A DNA stretch of 64,000 nt, taken from the IMG/VR virus record IMGVR_UViG_3300021141_000007, positions 1 through 64,000 of that record; one strand, given 5' to 3'. The position numbers and the translations under genes are program-made. The DNA is from a virus. The notes beneath the pieces are model-generated. The model did not search any database. It saw only the letters and a list, made by a program, of their open reading frames with translations, and was not told the DNA's origin. This document shows positions 16,220-26,185 of the stretch, one piece after another. Each line of letters starts with the position of its first letter. Within the stretch, counting starts at the first letter, position 1.

Positions 16220-16924
16220 TTAAATTTTTGATATGTTTAAAATTTTATTTAATTGTGATTCAAAATCTATAGTATTGCCTACATCTCTCATTGCTATTAA
16301 TACTGCAATATCTATAATTTTGTTTGCTTGGAAAGTTGAGTTGATTTCTATATCTCTTTGAACTGCTGGAGTTCCATTAGGTAAGTTATAAGTTCCACCT
16401 CCATTTAAAAAGTCTTGTGGGTTACCTGGTCTTAAAGGTTTTCTAATATAAGAAAGAAAAACTTTGTCTATATCAAATCCTTCGTAATATAAGTATAACT
16501 TATTGCCAGACATGTCCATGTTTACTCTTTCAAAAACATAGGAAGAATTAAACATAGGATCATTTGTATAAATATCATCCTTTTGTATGAAAAAATTCTT
16601 AATAGTTTTATTTGGACATTTATCTGTAAAACATACAGAATAAGACTCTAAATATCTATAGTAATCTGCTGGTAAATCTGCGGTGTAATAGTCGTCATTA
16701 ATCTTAGTGACTGGGAGTAGAAAATTTTTGATTTCTAGCTCCCTTATGTCATCTCTTCTTTTTTGATTTATTTCTAGTTGTTCGCAAATATTTTCAATAT
16801 AAATTATATATGCTTCAAAAATATATTCATCTATCTGAGGTATAAGAAAGTTAGCGTTTCTTAGTCCATCTACCTTGTTAGCATGTTGTTTAAATTTATA
16901 ATGGGCTTCTTTTATTGAAAACAT
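16220..16924 (-). CDS. Head-tail connector / ring protein candidate
   Basis: 234 residues. The helical N-terminus (FSIKEAHYKFKQHANKVD, IPQIDEYIFEAYIIYIENI) is followed by a beta section, YYTADLPADYYRYLES, then YIRKPLRPG and a C-terminal helix VQRDIEINSTFQANKIIDIAVL. This arrangement resembles head-completion/adaptor or ring proteins of podoviruses, including crAss-like phages, that sit beneath the portal. Its start codon overlaps the stop of 16924-17835 by one base. The position after MCP and before the tail genes supports a connector role. Confidence 0.5.
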   Translation of the reverse strand: MFSIKEAHYKFKQHANKVDGLRNANFLIPQIDEYIFEAYIIYIENICEQLEINQKRRDDIRELEIKNFLLPVTKINDDYYTADLPADYYRYLESYSVCFTDKCPNKTIKNFFIQKDDIYTNDPMFNSSYVFERVNMDMSGNKLYLYYEGFDIDKVFLSYIRKPLRPGNPQDFLNGGGTYNLPNGTPAVQRDIEINSTFQANKIIDIAVLIAMRDVGNTIDFESQLNKILNISKI

Positions 16925-17835
16925 TATTTCATCTTAGCTTTTAAAGCCTCTTCTAGGCTTAAATATAATGAAGAATTTTCTGGTTTTTGTAAGAAATCAA
17001 TAATATTTATAGTATCTGTTTGAAGTTGTTCTCCGTTAAAGAATACTTTTATATTTTCTTTTCTTAACACTGCATATTGGTACATTTTCTCAACATTGAT
17101 AGTAACTTCCAATTTTGCTTTATTTTTAGAATCTGATAGCTCAATAAATAAATCTTGTATAGCTGTCAAAGTTTCTTTATTACTGTTTTCTGTAATTTTA
17201 GAATACAACAAGTCTTCTATAATCACTTCTTTCTCATCTCCTGTCAATTTAATACCTAAAGCGGTACTCATGTCTCTCTTTTGAGATAGTGTGAGTTTAT
17301 TGTATCTTTCGTGTAATTTACTTGTTTTTTCACGCTTAGACTCTCTCACAGTAGCATCTGCTATTTCATCTTCAATAATCCACTCTGCGGCTGGGTGTTT
17401 AGATAGAGAAGTCTCTCCCACCACTGTCATTGAATCTGCCGACATGATTGCATAAATCAATTCTTCTGTCGGTTTATTTAGGTCAAGAGTTTGAATATCT
17501 CTTCCTAATTTAGCTCTACACTTACTATGTGTAAAGAAAGGATCTTTTCTATTAGAAGGATCTGCTGAAGTTATTTTTTGATTAGTATACTCATCATTTA
17601 ATGCAAGTTTTTTTACTAATTCATTTATTTGTTCATCAGTGTATCTATCATTGATAGGACCTAGATTGTATCTGTAAGCATTCTCATCAAATTGAGGTCT
17701 AATGGTATTAGCGTTAGCTAAAAATGCATAGCTTTCAGAAGCTTGTCTATAAGCAGGGTCAATATTTACTTGCCAATGCTTATTTTTTTTAATGTTAGGG
17801 TAAATTTTTACCTTCTTGTTTAATAATGTACTCAT
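16924..17835 (-). CDS. Structural or assembly protein downstream of the capsid gene
   Basis: 303 residues, charged and largely helical, with no membrane segment or signal peptide. It begins STLLNKKVKIYPNIKKNKHWQ and contains a repeated charged region (REKTSKLHERYNKLT, DMSTALGIKLTGDEKE). The leader contains ACACAAACAACAAAACA, a type seen before several well-expressed genes here. It follows the tRNA-like sequence and leads a two-gene unit with the connector candidate. Possible roles are an internal head or tail protein; family not recognised. Confidence 0.5.
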   Translation of the reverse strand: MSTLLNKKVKIYPNIKKNKHWQVNIDPAYRQASESYAFLANANTIRPQFDENAYRYNLGPINDRYTDEQINELVKKLALNDEYTNQKITSADPSNRKDPFFTHSKCRAKLGRDIQTLDLNKPTEELIYAIMSADSMTVVGETSLSKHPAAEWIIEDEIADATVRESKREKTSKLHERYNKLTLSQKRDMSTALGIKLTGDEKEVIIEDLLYSKITENSNKETLTAIQDLFIELSDSKNKAKLEVTINVEKMYQYAVLRKENIKVFFNGEQLQTDTINIIDFLQKPENSSLYLSLEEALKAKMK

Positions 17836-17869
17836 TGTTTTGTTGTTTGTGTGGTTTAAAAAAAAATAG

Positions 17870-17941
17870 TAGCAACGACTCAGACTCGAACTGGTTAAAC
17901 TGGTTTATGAGACCAGAGAGATCCATACCTCCCTCCTGCTA
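17870..17941 (-). tRNA. Degenerate tRNA-Met-like sequence (anticodon CAT)
   Basis: On the minus strand CTGGT-CTCATAA-ACCAG makes a perfect five-pair anticodon arm with a seven-base loop and anticodon CAT (complement of 907-909 in 17xxx). A T-loop TTCGAGT follows at the right distance, and a GAG/CTC D-arm with GG in the loop precedes it. The acceptor pairs TAGCAG with TTGCTA (five Watson-Crick pairs and one wobble). The seventh acceptor pair and the outer two T-stem pairs do not match, and no CCA is encoded. It could be a divergent phage tRNA for Met/Ile2 or a decaying one. Confidence 0.5.
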
Positions 17942-17959
17942 TCCTCTATCAAATGATAG

Positions 17960-17992
17960 AAAAAAAAGGGTATGATTAGAGGGCTCATACCC
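17960..17992 (-). terminator. Intrinsic terminator of the major capsid gene
   Basis: On the minus strand GGGTATGA pairs with TCATACCC over a nine-base loop and is followed at once by eight T residues. It starts 18 bases past the capsid stop codon, a textbook rho-independent terminator. It also lies just upstream of the tRNA-like sequence. Confidence 0.85.
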
Positions 17993-18009
17993 TAAAGCCT
18001 ATTGAAGTT

Positions 18010-19587
18010 TTATTTTCCTCTTAATGCTGCTGGAATCAACTCACCGCATTTTGTAACATCTTTTACCAAGATACCTGCGTATTCCATTCTATGTACTGTC
18101 CAGAAGTCACCTGAGTGAGACATCAATCCTCCTTGGTTATTACCATAAGGACTTGACAATCCACCTTCGTAACCGTAAGCTACATCTCTCTTAGATTTCA
18201 AGTAGGAAATGTTTTTACCAAAACCATCACCTAATCCGTAGTTAACGAATGTAAATCTTGAAGACTCTGCTGGATAACCATTCTCATCTAGGATAGTGTT
18301 GAAAGTTACATCATCATAAGCTTTCATGTGCATAACTGTCAATGAACCACCAAATTTCAATTTGTATTGAGTATATGGAGTTTCAGTGTAAGACAATCCT
18401 GTTGGTCCACCTGGTACCAATGAAGCACCATCTGTTTTGATGAAATAATCTTTCATATCTTTGAAGAAACCTTGAGTTATTTGGTTGATAGCCTCATCAA
18501 ATAATCTTAGTCCTATTTCACCTGTCCACATTACAACATTTCTTTGATCGTAAGCAACTCTACCGAAGAATATATCTTGTAGGAAGTCTTTGATAAGACC
18601 AATAGAGAAAGTGTTATAGAATTCTCTATATCCATCTTCCAAAATCTCTTGAAGACCTGGACCTTGGTTTACAAAGTATCCTGTAGACTCGTCAATAACT
18701 GTAGAAGTACTTCTTTGATACATCAAGTGAAGTTCTTTTTCCATTTCAAATTCTTTGTTGAATTTAACCTCAGCAACGGAAGTGATATACATGTTACCTG
18801 TATTTTTCTTGCTCAATGCGTTAGCAATTCTTGTTTGGAAAGCTTGTTGGCTCTCACCTGCTTTTCTTCCTGCTAAGATTAACAAATCTGCCTCAGACAA
18901 GTTACCGTTCAATTTTCTTTGAGCAGCATCTCCTGTCATTGCATATTGTTTTCTAAATCTTGTCAATCCAGAACGGAATTTAATTTTACCGATAGCATCA
19001 ACACTCATTGAACCACCTTTTACAGATGCCTCAGAATAAGTGGAGTGCATTTTCATCACTCTTGTTCCTGGAGTGAACAAACTATTGTCAACAAACAAGC
19101 TTGGGCTGTCAGTCATCAATTTAACTGTGTAAACTGTAAAAGATCCTTCTTTAACAGGAGCTTTACTTACACGCATGTTGAATTTTTTGCTGTCAGTGAA
19201 TACCAATGTATCACCTTCTACAAATGTTCCAATGTCAAGTTTAATTTTAAACTCTCTTTGAGCAATACCTTTTGTAAGGTTTCCTGCTTCAACGTCTTCA
19301 ACGATAAGAGCTGGTCTGTATCCTGAAACCATGAATTCCCATTCTACTTTGTCACCTTCAACAGTGATAGTGTCAGAACCTTGTGCAAGTTCCAATAGTG
19401 GTGCAGTACCGTCAAACAATGTTTTCATAGAGGCTAATTGACCCATACCACCTAATGCGTCTGTGTCTGTTTTAATCAAACCTGCAGCATATAGATTGTT
19501 TAAGTTGGTATAGTTCATACCCCAGTTACGATCGCCTGTAATCGTAGGGGCCTTTATAATACCGAATTTACTTTGTGATAATTTCAT
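18010..19587 (-). CDS. Major capsid protein
   Basis: 525 residues. Base use is less AT-rich than its neighbours, as expected for the most abundant virion protein. It follows terminase, portal and an acidic scaffold-like gene in the canonical packaging order and is followed by a strong terminator. The sequence fits a large HK97-fold capsid of the type seen in crAss-like and related Bacteroidota phages: an N-terminal arm (FGIIKAPTITGDRNWGMNY), a long helical spine region (EKELHLMYQRSTSTVIDE, GPGLQEILEDGYREFYN) and a beta-rich C-terminal part (QYKLKFGGSLTVMHMKAYDD). Identification is by position, size, expression signature and resemblance. Confidence 0.85.
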   Translation of the reverse strand: MKLSQSKFGIIKAPTITGDRNWGMNYTNLNNLYAAGLIKTDTDALGGMGQLASMKTLFDGTAPLLELAQGSDTITVEGDKVEWEFMVSGYRPALIVEDVEAGNLTKGIAQREFKIKLDIGTFVEGDTLVFTDSKKFNMRVSKAPVKEGSFTVYTVKLMTDSPSLFVDNSLFTPGTRVMKMHSTYSEASVKGGSMSVDAIGKIKFRSGLTRFRKQYAMTGDAAQRKLNGNLSEADLLILAGRKAGESQQAFQTRIANALSKKNTGNMYITSVAEVKFNKEFEMEKELHLMYQRSTSTVIDESTGYFVNQGPGLQEILEDGYREFYNTFSIGLIKDFLQDIFFGRVAYDQRNVVMWTGEIGLRLFDEAINQITQGFFKDMKDYFIKTDGASLVPGGPTGLSYTETPYTQYKLKFGGSLTVMHMKAYDDVTFNTILDENGYPAESSRFTFVNYGLGDGFGKNISYLKSKRDVAYGYEGGLSSPYGNNQGGLMSHSGDFWTVHRMEYAGILVKDVTKCGELIPAALRGK

Positions 19588-19612
19588 GTTAATTTAATTT
19601 AATTTTTTATAT

Positions 19613-20752
19613 TTAATTTATGAATTCTAATTTAATTGTATTTGGCTTTGTTTTTCCAGAAGCTCTTCTTAAACTTTCTGCCAACTTACTTTTTTCTTTA
19701 CTTGCCACTTCAACTTTATCTGACTTATCTGATAATCCTTCAAATATTTTGTAAGCTAATGCTACCATTTTTTCAGGATCAGAAAGATACTCATTTAATT
19801 TTTGTTTGAAGCCTGTAGCTCTTCCTACAACTTCTCCCCTATCGTTTCTTATCTCTTGAGGTGAAAAAATAAAATCTTCAAAATTACTTTTTTGGTTTTT
19901 AGCAATAACTACATTATTACTTTTGCCGCTTTGAATAGTTTCTCTTATTTTATTTACACTCTTAATATACTCTTCTCTTTGTATACGAGCATATTCTTGT
20001 TGAGATTTTATAAGATCTTCTTCTTGTTTTTCTCTGAAAACTTTTAAATCAGCTTGAATTTTACTAGCTTGATTAAATAGCTTTCCTTTTTCTTTATACC
20101 CCTCCAATAACGATTCTGCCTCTTCTTCTTCTAAATTTTTAACCGAAGTTAAATATGTTTTTACAAGAGCTGTAGCATTATCTTCATCTTCAATGTCTAC
20201 ATCCACCCAATTTGTTTCTGCGTGTAAATTGACATAATCATCAATATTTCCCCCATTCTTTAAAAAATTAAGAACACCGTCTACTCTAGGGTCATTTATT
20301 TTATAAGAACTCTTTACTAAATTTAAAGCCCTTTCATCTAAAGTGGCTTCATAAGCTTCAAATAAAGCTTCTTCTGATCCATCCCAATCTTCTGGAAGAT
20401 TTAAAAGGTTTTTTTCCTGTAATTCTGAAGCAAATATTTTTAAAGGATCTACTTCTGAATTTTCTTCTTCATCTTCTGAAGACTCTTCTTCTTCTTCTTT
20501 TTGAGAAGAGGAGCTTTCTTTCTTCTTATTTAATATTGCTTCCTTTTCTTCGTCATTAAGGTCAAGGTCATCAATATTGTCTTCATCTACTAAATCAGCA
20601 TTAACTAAAGAAGAATCATTATCCTCATCTTCTTCTTCCTCCTCTGTTTGTTCCGTTTCGTTTATAGATTCTATTTTATCTGATAAATTATTATCGTTTA
20701 AAAGATCTTCATTGAATTCTATAATTTCAAAATCTAAATTGTTCTCTTGCAT
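19613..20752 (-). CDS. Acidic scaffold-like head assembly protein
   Basis: 379 residues from the ATG of MQENNLDFEIIEF; the frame opens 45 bases earlier at TTG, but the leader there (ACACACATAAACAAACAAAC) looks untranslated. The first ~110 residues are extremely acidic (EEEEEDEDNDSS, KEEEEESSEDEEEN). The centre and C-terminus are charged helices with coiled-coil character (QEEDLIKSQQEYARIQREE) and the end is basic/mixed. It sits between portal and MCP, the usual place of the scaffold. No protease motif is visible. Acidic, coiled-coil and position together make scaffold the best call. Confidence 0.68.
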   Translation of the reverse strand: MQENNLDFEIIEFNEDLLNDNNLSDKIESINETEQTEEEEEDEDNDSSLVNADLVDEDNIDDLDLNDEEKEAILNKKKESSSSQKEEEEESSEDEEENSEVDPLKIFASELQEKNLLNLPEDWDGSEEALFEAYEATLDERALNLVKSSYKINDPRVDGVLNFLKNGGNIDDYVNLHAETNWVDVDIEDEDNATALVKTYLTSVKNLEEEEAESLLEGYKEKGKLFNQASKIQADLKVFREKQEEDLIKSQQEYARIQREEYIKSVNKIRETIQSGKSNNVVIAKNQKSNFEDFIFSPQEIRNDRGEVVGRATGFKQKLNEYLSDPEKMVALAYKIFEGLSDKSDKVEVASKEKSKLAESLRRASGKTKPNTIKLEFIN

Positions 20753-20880
20753 GTTTGTTTGTTTATGTGTGTGTGAAATAATTGTTTTGTACTGCAAAAT
20801 TGAAAAAAAATTATTTTTTTATAAATTATTTTTTTCTTAGAATAAAAAAATTCATTAATGAGCCCAGTGTTTATAAGGGT

Positions 20881-23391
20881 TTACTCCTTTTTACCCTTTT
20901 TTTTCATTAGTTGAATTTCAGTTTCAATTTTTTTATTCTGAAGTTGTATCTGTGCTATCTTGGCATCATTGAGCTCTACGTTTGACTCATTTTCATTTTT
21001 TTCCATCTGCAATTGAATCAAGTCGTTTGTTCCATCTTGGTCAATATCGTTAGCTCTTTGTAATCTCTGAGCATTCAACTCCGCAGACTTTAATGTTACA
21101 GCGTTTCTATCATCAGCTATTTGTTTCTGCATTTTCATTTCTTCTTGTTTAGCTTGAATCTGCATTTGTTGCATTTGCATTTGTTGCTCTTGTTGAGATT
21201 TTTGCATTTGCTCTTCTTTAGCTTCTTTTTGCTCCTGAATTCTAGCAATGATGTTTTTAACTTCTGTAGCATTCTCTGTAGTGAGAATTTCTGTAGCCAC
21301 TCTTAAATCTCCTCCACTATTTTGGATAATAGGTTGAATTAAGTTTTTCAATTGACTAATAATCTCTGTATCTCTTAATGTATTAGTAATAAATACTTTA
21401 TAGTTATAATTTGCGAAATCTGCCACCTCTGTATTCAATGTAGCTATACTTAAATCTGAAAGAATATAAGAAGCCTTTAATGGGTTTTCCTTATAGATTA
21501 CTTTGCATATTTCAATATAGTTCTCAACGGTTCTTTCTTTTACATAATTATGCATGTAGAACCATTTCTCCGTTTGATTAGAGGATTGTATAATACTTTG
21601 TTGGTTATTGCCTATAGACTCATAAGGAGATTGCTGTCCTAGTCTACCAGGGTTATAGCTCATAGACTGTGCCATTTTTTTCTCAATATATTCTAATAGT
21701 TGTATTTTTTGATTTATTTCTTGTGCGTGAGATAGGTTGATAGATTTCCAATAATTAGGATCTACCCCCATATTTCTTAAATCTCCTTCTTTAGAAGCAC
21801 TAATTAAAGCCACCTTGAATTTCTTAATATAAGTCATCCACTGTGTAGGAGTCATTTCCTTTGGAATTTGTTCTTGCAATCCTAGCAATACATTACCTAT
21901 ATCTGTCTTCATCAATTCAATAATTTGATTGATAACTACATTGTACAAGAACTGCCAAGGTTTTCCTAAGTCAGCAATTGCTATAGGGGCGGAGTTTCTT
22001 GCCGAATAAACAGAGCCTGTATAAGGCCCTCTAATTTGAAAAGGGTTGTCAACGTCTCTATATTGATTAGGAATAGGTTCAACTTTTATATAAATCTTTG
22101 GATTGGTGAATATTTTATATCCATGCCAGAATTCAGGTATCCATAGAATTTCTTGCTTAACGTCTGTTTCTTTGTTAAAAACATAAGTTTCATCAGCAAT
22201 AGTTTTTTCTAGGGTGCCATTTTCATTTAACCTAAAGATATATTTAATTTTTTTCAAAGACTTCCAAACAACATGCGTTACTCTAAGTCTTCTAATTTTA
22301 AAATTATCACTGTAATTATCTTCCCAAGGGTCTACCCAGCTAGGAGTAGCTTCGGAATCTGTAGGATTCATAATAGCATTAGGAATAATTTCCCACACCT
22401 TAGAATCTGAAGGAGAGTTTAATGTAGACTCATATTTGTCAAAAACTTCTCTCTCTTCTTCGGTAATTATATTACCAAATTTTTGATATATCTCGTAAAT
22501 AGATAGATACTCGTCATAAGTACACCAGTCTGCTTCATCCAAGAAGTCAACATCTTTTGACTTAGCATAGTTGAAATACAAAGGATTACAAGCTCTGATA
22601 GTAGGTCTACCATTTAACTCTCCTGTCCAATATACTTCTTCTCCTGTTATAATTACATCTTTCCAGCCTTTATCAAAAACTAATTTAATTCTATCTGTAC
22701 GGATATGATATTGTAATAGCTCATCGGTAAGCTTTTCTTCAGGCAGTTTAAATCCTTTAGCCATGTAAGTTTCTACCTCCACTGGAGTCATTTTATTAAT
22801 GGTTTCCTCAAGCTGTGCATCTAGATTAGCAGTAATTTCTTGTAGCTTTTCTAAATACTGAGGGTCCATTGAAGGGTCCATCTGGGCTTTTATTTCTTCT
22901 AGTCTTTTTTGATTAACTGCCTTTGCTTTTAAAAGCAATTCTTGTCTTACAATCTTAGAAGTATTCTCAATTAAAAGTTCTCTACGCTTTCTTTGTCTAA
23001 TTGACTCACTTGTAGAGTTTGTACTAACCACTCTAATATTGAAAGGTCTTTTGATTTCCTCTCCTTCTAGGTCGTGTAATACGTTTTGTAATATAGGGAA
23101 ATGTATAAAATCACTTTGGTTAATCTCAATTTCTGGAATATCCATTCCTAATTCATTCTCAATTATATTCCCTGTATTTATATAACTGGTAAAATCCATT
23201 CTACCGTTATATAGTTCGTAGTTTATCTTGAATTTTTCTTTTCTCTCGTTATAATAGTTGTATTGATTGCATAGGTAATCCATTCTTTGCCTTGCCCAGG
23301 CATAGTTATCAGCTATTTTTTTCTTATAACTTAGCCTATCACTTCCAGGCATGTTTAAGAATTGTGCGGTTAAACTATCGTTTATTACCAT
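20881..23391 (-). CDS. Portal protein
   Basis: 836 residues, long for a portal but usual in crAss-like phages. The N-terminal wing region contains LYNGRMDFTSYIN and LEGEEIKRPFNIRV. The core has the portal-like segment NPFQIRGPYTGSVYSARNSA followed by PWQFLYNVVINQIIELMKTD, which matches the stem/crown boundary of these portals. The last ~130 residues are a Gln/Lys-rich coiled coil (QKSQQEQQMQMQQMQIQ). It lies between TerL and the scaffold in the standard packaging order. It would form the dodecameric DNA gate at one capsid vertex. Confidence 0.85.
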   Translation of the reverse strand: MVINDSLTAQFLNMPGSDRLSYKKKIADNYAWARQRMDYLCNQYNYYNERKEKFKINYELYNGRMDFTSYINTGNIIENELGMDIPEIEINQSDFIHFPILQNVLHDLEGEEIKRPFNIRVVSTNSTSESIRQRKRRELLIENTSKIVRQELLLKAKAVNQKRLEEIKAQMDPSMDPQYLEKLQEITANLDAQLEETINKMTPVEVETYMAKGFKLPEEKLTDELLQYHIRTDRIKLVFDKGWKDVIITGEEVYWTGELNGRPTIRACNPLYFNYAKSKDVDFLDEADWCTYDEYLSIYEIYQKFGNIITEEEREVFDKYESTLNSPSDSKVWEIIPNAIMNPTDSEATPSWVDPWEDNYSDNFKIRRLRVTHVVWKSLKKIKYIFRLNENGTLEKTIADETYVFNKETDVKQEILWIPEFWHGYKIFTNPKIYIKVEPIPNQYRDVDNPFQIRGPYTGSVYSARNSAPIAIADLGKPWQFLYNVVINQIIELMKTDIGNVLLGLQEQIPKEMTPTQWMTYIKKFKVALISASKEGDLRNMGVDPNYWKSINLSHAQEINQKIQLLEYIEKKMAQSMSYNPGRLGQQSPYESIGNNQQSIIQSSNQTEKWFYMHNYVKERTVENYIEICKVIYKENPLKASYILSDLSIATLNTEVADFANYNYKVFITNTLRDTEIISQLKNLIQPIIQNSGGDLRVATEILTTENATEVKNIIARIQEQKEAKEEQMQKSQQEQQMQMQQMQIQAKQEEMKMQKQIADDRNAVTLKSAELNAQRLQRANDIDQDGTNDLIQLQMEKNENESNVELNDAKIAQIQLQNKKIETEIQLMKKKGKKE

Positions 23392-23449
23392 TTTTAGTTT
23401 ATTTAAAAAAACAAAATTAATTAAAAATTATTTTTTTATAAAATTTATT

Positions 23450-25753
23450 TTAATATTTCAGTAAATTAGTATTTTTTAACTGGTTATTATATAAGTCTTT
23501 ATAAAAATCATTTGACGTTTTTTTCACTATGTCTTCAGACTCTTTTATAACCATTTCTTTGTCTTGCTCTAGCCAAAGCATTAATAAAAGGAAAGCAGAC
23601 ACACGGTCAAAGTTTCCTTTATCATTGAATTGTACAAGTTCTTCTAATAGCAAATCATCTTTTATAGTGTTTAAGTTTCTCACCACTATTTCTCTCTTAG
23701 TCCCATCCTCTAGCTCTTCTGCATATTTTTTCTTCTCCTCCAACAACCATTGTTGTGCCAATCTTAAAGCATATTGCTTCAAGGGGTTTGTCATTGGAAT
23801 TCCCACATCATACTTTAATGTGGGGTCTTTTATAGCTTTCTCAATTATTTGTTTTGGGGTGGGGGCAAGTATATGGTAGTTTCCTGTACGCATACAATAA
23901 TTCTTAAAGTCAATAATGTTATTCTCAAACATTACCTGTGCATTAAAGTATTTAGCAGCCAACACACAATTTAAATGTATTTCTTCAGGCATATCATATC
24001 TTCCTACCCACCAAGCCACAATTTCATTACCGTTATTGTCTAAGGTATTATTAGATTTGTAAACATAAATGGCTGCTAATGAGGTACCTCCGCCTTCATC
24101 TCTAATAGGGTCATATACAATTTTAAATAAATTAGGGGGTATAATTCCCACTGGAGGGTGCTCATAAAATTCCCAAGCACTTTTTAAATCTGACTTAGAA
24201 TCATGCGGAAATCTATCTATAGGTCTTAAATCAAAGTTAGGCTTAAATTTAACCCCTGTAATAAAATCAGGATCTTCAACAAGGTTTCCCAATGTTCTTA
24301 AATGTTTTTTAAACTGGTATCTATCATTGGAAGCTTGTTGTTCTCTTAGCATAACGATTGGGAATTTATTACCTGTTTTTGAGAGAAACATTTCAGAAGG
24401 CTTAATTGGCCTAGACATAATATACTCATCATAAGCAGAAGTATTATTAGCTTGCTTCTTTTCTTCACGTCTTTCCATCTCAAATTTAAGAGAGGTGTCT
24501 ACATCCGTATTACCATTTTCATCTTTATATGCTAAATTGGTGTAAATAGCTGGAAGAAAGAAGCCTATAGTTCCTCTTCCTTCATAAATATCTTTAAATC
24601 CTAGAAAATCATAAGCCTCAGGGTCTCTGAATATAATCTCAGACTCAATAACTTTATCCATATCCCCACCTGTTCCTAAATATAAGGAAGATCCAAACTT
24701 ACCTGCCCCCATATCTTGCGTAGACTCATTAGCCCCATGTACGGTGAGAATCTTATCTTCCAATCCCACCTCTTCTACCACTAGGACATTATAACGACCT
24801 CCAACGGCCGCTTGCTTATTGTCTTTATACGTTTCATGTATCAACAAGGACCCTGTACCTTCTTTTACTAGAGAATTTCCTATCTTTTTCTCATACTCAA
24901 ACCTGTAAGGATTTTTTGAATTACCTACCTTCAATGTTCCTGAAAAAGTCCTACTAAAAGGAGAAGGAAAATAATCTCTGTCAAAATACTCCCCAGGAAG
25001 ATTCTTTAAAGAGTTTGAGAATTTATCTAAAAGCTGGGAAGATTTTCCTGAACTAGCTGACCCGCAAAATATTTCCACTTTATTCCTACCTGATAGATAA
25101 TCCTCCACGGTCTTTGCCCCGTCTGACAACCATTCATGCTCCATTAACGCTGATGCCATAAAGCTTTTTCCTCCAGACCTAGATCCTAACACAAAGAGGT
25201 TCAATGCGTTGTTCTCATATAAAGGATTACCAAGAGGTTTTTCATGGGTACCATTAAGATATTCTAAAGGGTCTACATAAGTCTTTAAAGTGCCATCTTT
25301 CTTATAACAATTATCAGTGAGGTTATTTAAAAATTTAAGAGGAATATCAGGAAGACTATTGTTTAACAATTTATCTTGCTTTAACTTTGCAGTCCAATTA
25401 CAGGTGTATTCATCATCCTCATCAAACCCACTAAAGCCTCTACAAATAAACCAACAATTTAAAATTGTCCAGTTTATATCCAATAGGCTAGGTCTAGATT
25501 TAATACGTTGCTTACCATCTTGGATAGTGATGGTGTGATAGTTGGCAAAGTAGTTTAATTGAGGGTTCATGTACCTCCAACGCAGTCCTTCAGGAGTTTG
25601 CTCCTCTCTCCACATCCCTAAAATAAATTCCTCAAGTTCTTTAGTCCAATATTCAGAATAAGCTGTACTATGAGGGTGTAAAACAGGGTGGTTTTTAATA
25701 AAAGGAGTATTGTCATATATTTTTGGAAAAATATAAGAAGTATCTATAATCAT
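23450..25753 (-). CDS. terL: Terminase large subunit
   Basis: 767 residues. The ATPase has Walker A GSRSGGKS at ~190-197 and Walker B VLVVEEVG at ~323-330. A second P-loop-like string, GSASSGKSS, occurs at ~231. The C-terminal nuclease domain contains IVYDPIRDEGGG (first acidic residue) and a later acidic site in the LLLEELVQFNDKGNFDRV region, as in RNase H-fold terminases. It packages DNA into the prohead through the portal. Its start overlaps the stop of the preceding small gene by four bases, suggesting translational coupling. Confidence 0.92.
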   Translation of the reverse strand: MIIDTSYIFPKIYDNTPFIKNHPVLHPHSTAYSEYWTKELEEFILGMWREEQTPEGLRWRYMNPQLNYFANYHTITIQDGKQRIKSRPSLLDINWTILNCWFICRGFSGFDEDDEYTCNWTAKLKQDKLLNNSLPDIPLKFLNNLTDNCYKKDGTLKTYVDPLEYLNGTHEKPLGNPLYENNALNLFVLGSRSGGKSFMASALMEHEWLSDGAKTVEDYLSGRNKVEIFCGSASSGKSSQLLDKFSNSLKNLPGEYFDRDYFPSPFSRTFSGTLKVGNSKNPYRFEYEKKIGNSLVKEGTGSLLIHETYKDNKQAAVGGRYNVLVVEEVGLEDKILTVHGANESTQDMGAGKFGSSLYLGTGGDMDKVIESEIIFRDPEAYDFLGFKDIYEGRGTIGFFLPAIYTNLAYKDENGNTDVDTSLKFEMERREEKKQANNTSAYDEYIMSRPIKPSEMFLSKTGNKFPIVMLREQQASNDRYQFKKHLRTLGNLVEDPDFITGVKFKPNFDLRPIDRFPHDSKSDLKSAWEFYEHPPVGIIPPNLFKIVYDPIRDEGGGTSLAAIYVYKSNNTLDNNGNEIVAWWVGRYDMPEEIHLNCVLAAKYFNAQVMFENNIIDFKNYCMRTGNYHILAPTPKQIIEKAIKDPTLKYDVGIPMTNPLKQYALRLAQQWLLEEKKKYAEELEDGTKREIVVRNLNTIKDDLLLEELVQFNDKGNFDRVSAFLLLMLWLEQDKEMVIKESEDIVKKTSNDFYKDLYNNQLKNTNLLKY

Positions 25754-26007
25754 TGTTTTGGCGGACCAGGTTTTATGTCTAAACTATTTTTTTTGTCACC
25801 AGATAGATTAGTAAAATTTTTAAAAAAATTATTCATTATAAAATCTGTATTTATAGGAATAATTTTAATTTCTATAGAGGGAGTTATAATGTGCTCAAAA
25901 TCATCAAAATTTTTTAGAGTTTCTCTAATAAGTTTTTTTGTTTCTTTTGCGTTATCAACACCTTCTACTTCAATTACTTTATCTTCCGTATCAATTAATA
26001 TTATCAT
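25750..26007 (-). CDS. Small protein coupled to terL
   Basis: 85 residues, with an acidic/basic N-terminus (IDTEDKVIEVEGVDNAKETK) and a Pro-rich tail ending PGPPKQ. It overlaps the terL start by four bases and the preceding 64-residue gene by 17 bases. Position immediately before terL would suit an accessory packaging protein, but no small-terminase DNA-binding motif is visible. Function unknown. Confidence 0.5.
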   Translation of the reverse strand: MIILIDTEDKVIEVEGVDNAKETKKLIRETLKNFDDFEHIITPSIEIKIIPINTDFIMNNFFKNFTNLSGDKKNSLDIKPGPPKQ

Positions 26008-26185
26008 CTGTTGTTTGAGGGTCTTGCTTGGTTTTTTCTTCCATTTCTTTCTGCCAAGCAGCTTGTTGGGCTTTATTATACGTTTTCATAATACTTGAAT
26101 ACCAAAAATATCTCCCTTCTTTTAAAGAAAATCTTTCTCCTGGTTTTGGCTGATTATAAATATTTGGTTTATTTACTGGGTACAT
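25991..26185 (-). CDS. Small basic protein, unknown
   Basis: 64 residues, Lys/Gln-rich (YNKAQQAAWQKEMEEKTKQ) with an N-terminal YPVNKPNIYNQPKPGE stretch. The leader carries ACACACAAAACAATAA, one of the recurrent leaders in this genome. No family recognised. Confidence 0.5.
   Translation of the reverse strand: MYPVNKPNIYNQPKPGERFSLKEGRYFWYSSIMKTYNKAQQAAWQKEMEEKTKQDPQTTDDNIN

Noticed and set aside
23529-23879. 116-codon plus-strand frame inside terL
   Set aside because: Entirely antisense to the nuclease domain of TerL; composition is that of a shadow frame.
25688-26098. 136-codon plus-strand frame opposite the terL start
   Set aside because: It covers three overlapping, well-spaced leftward genes on the other strand and has no leader or promoter.
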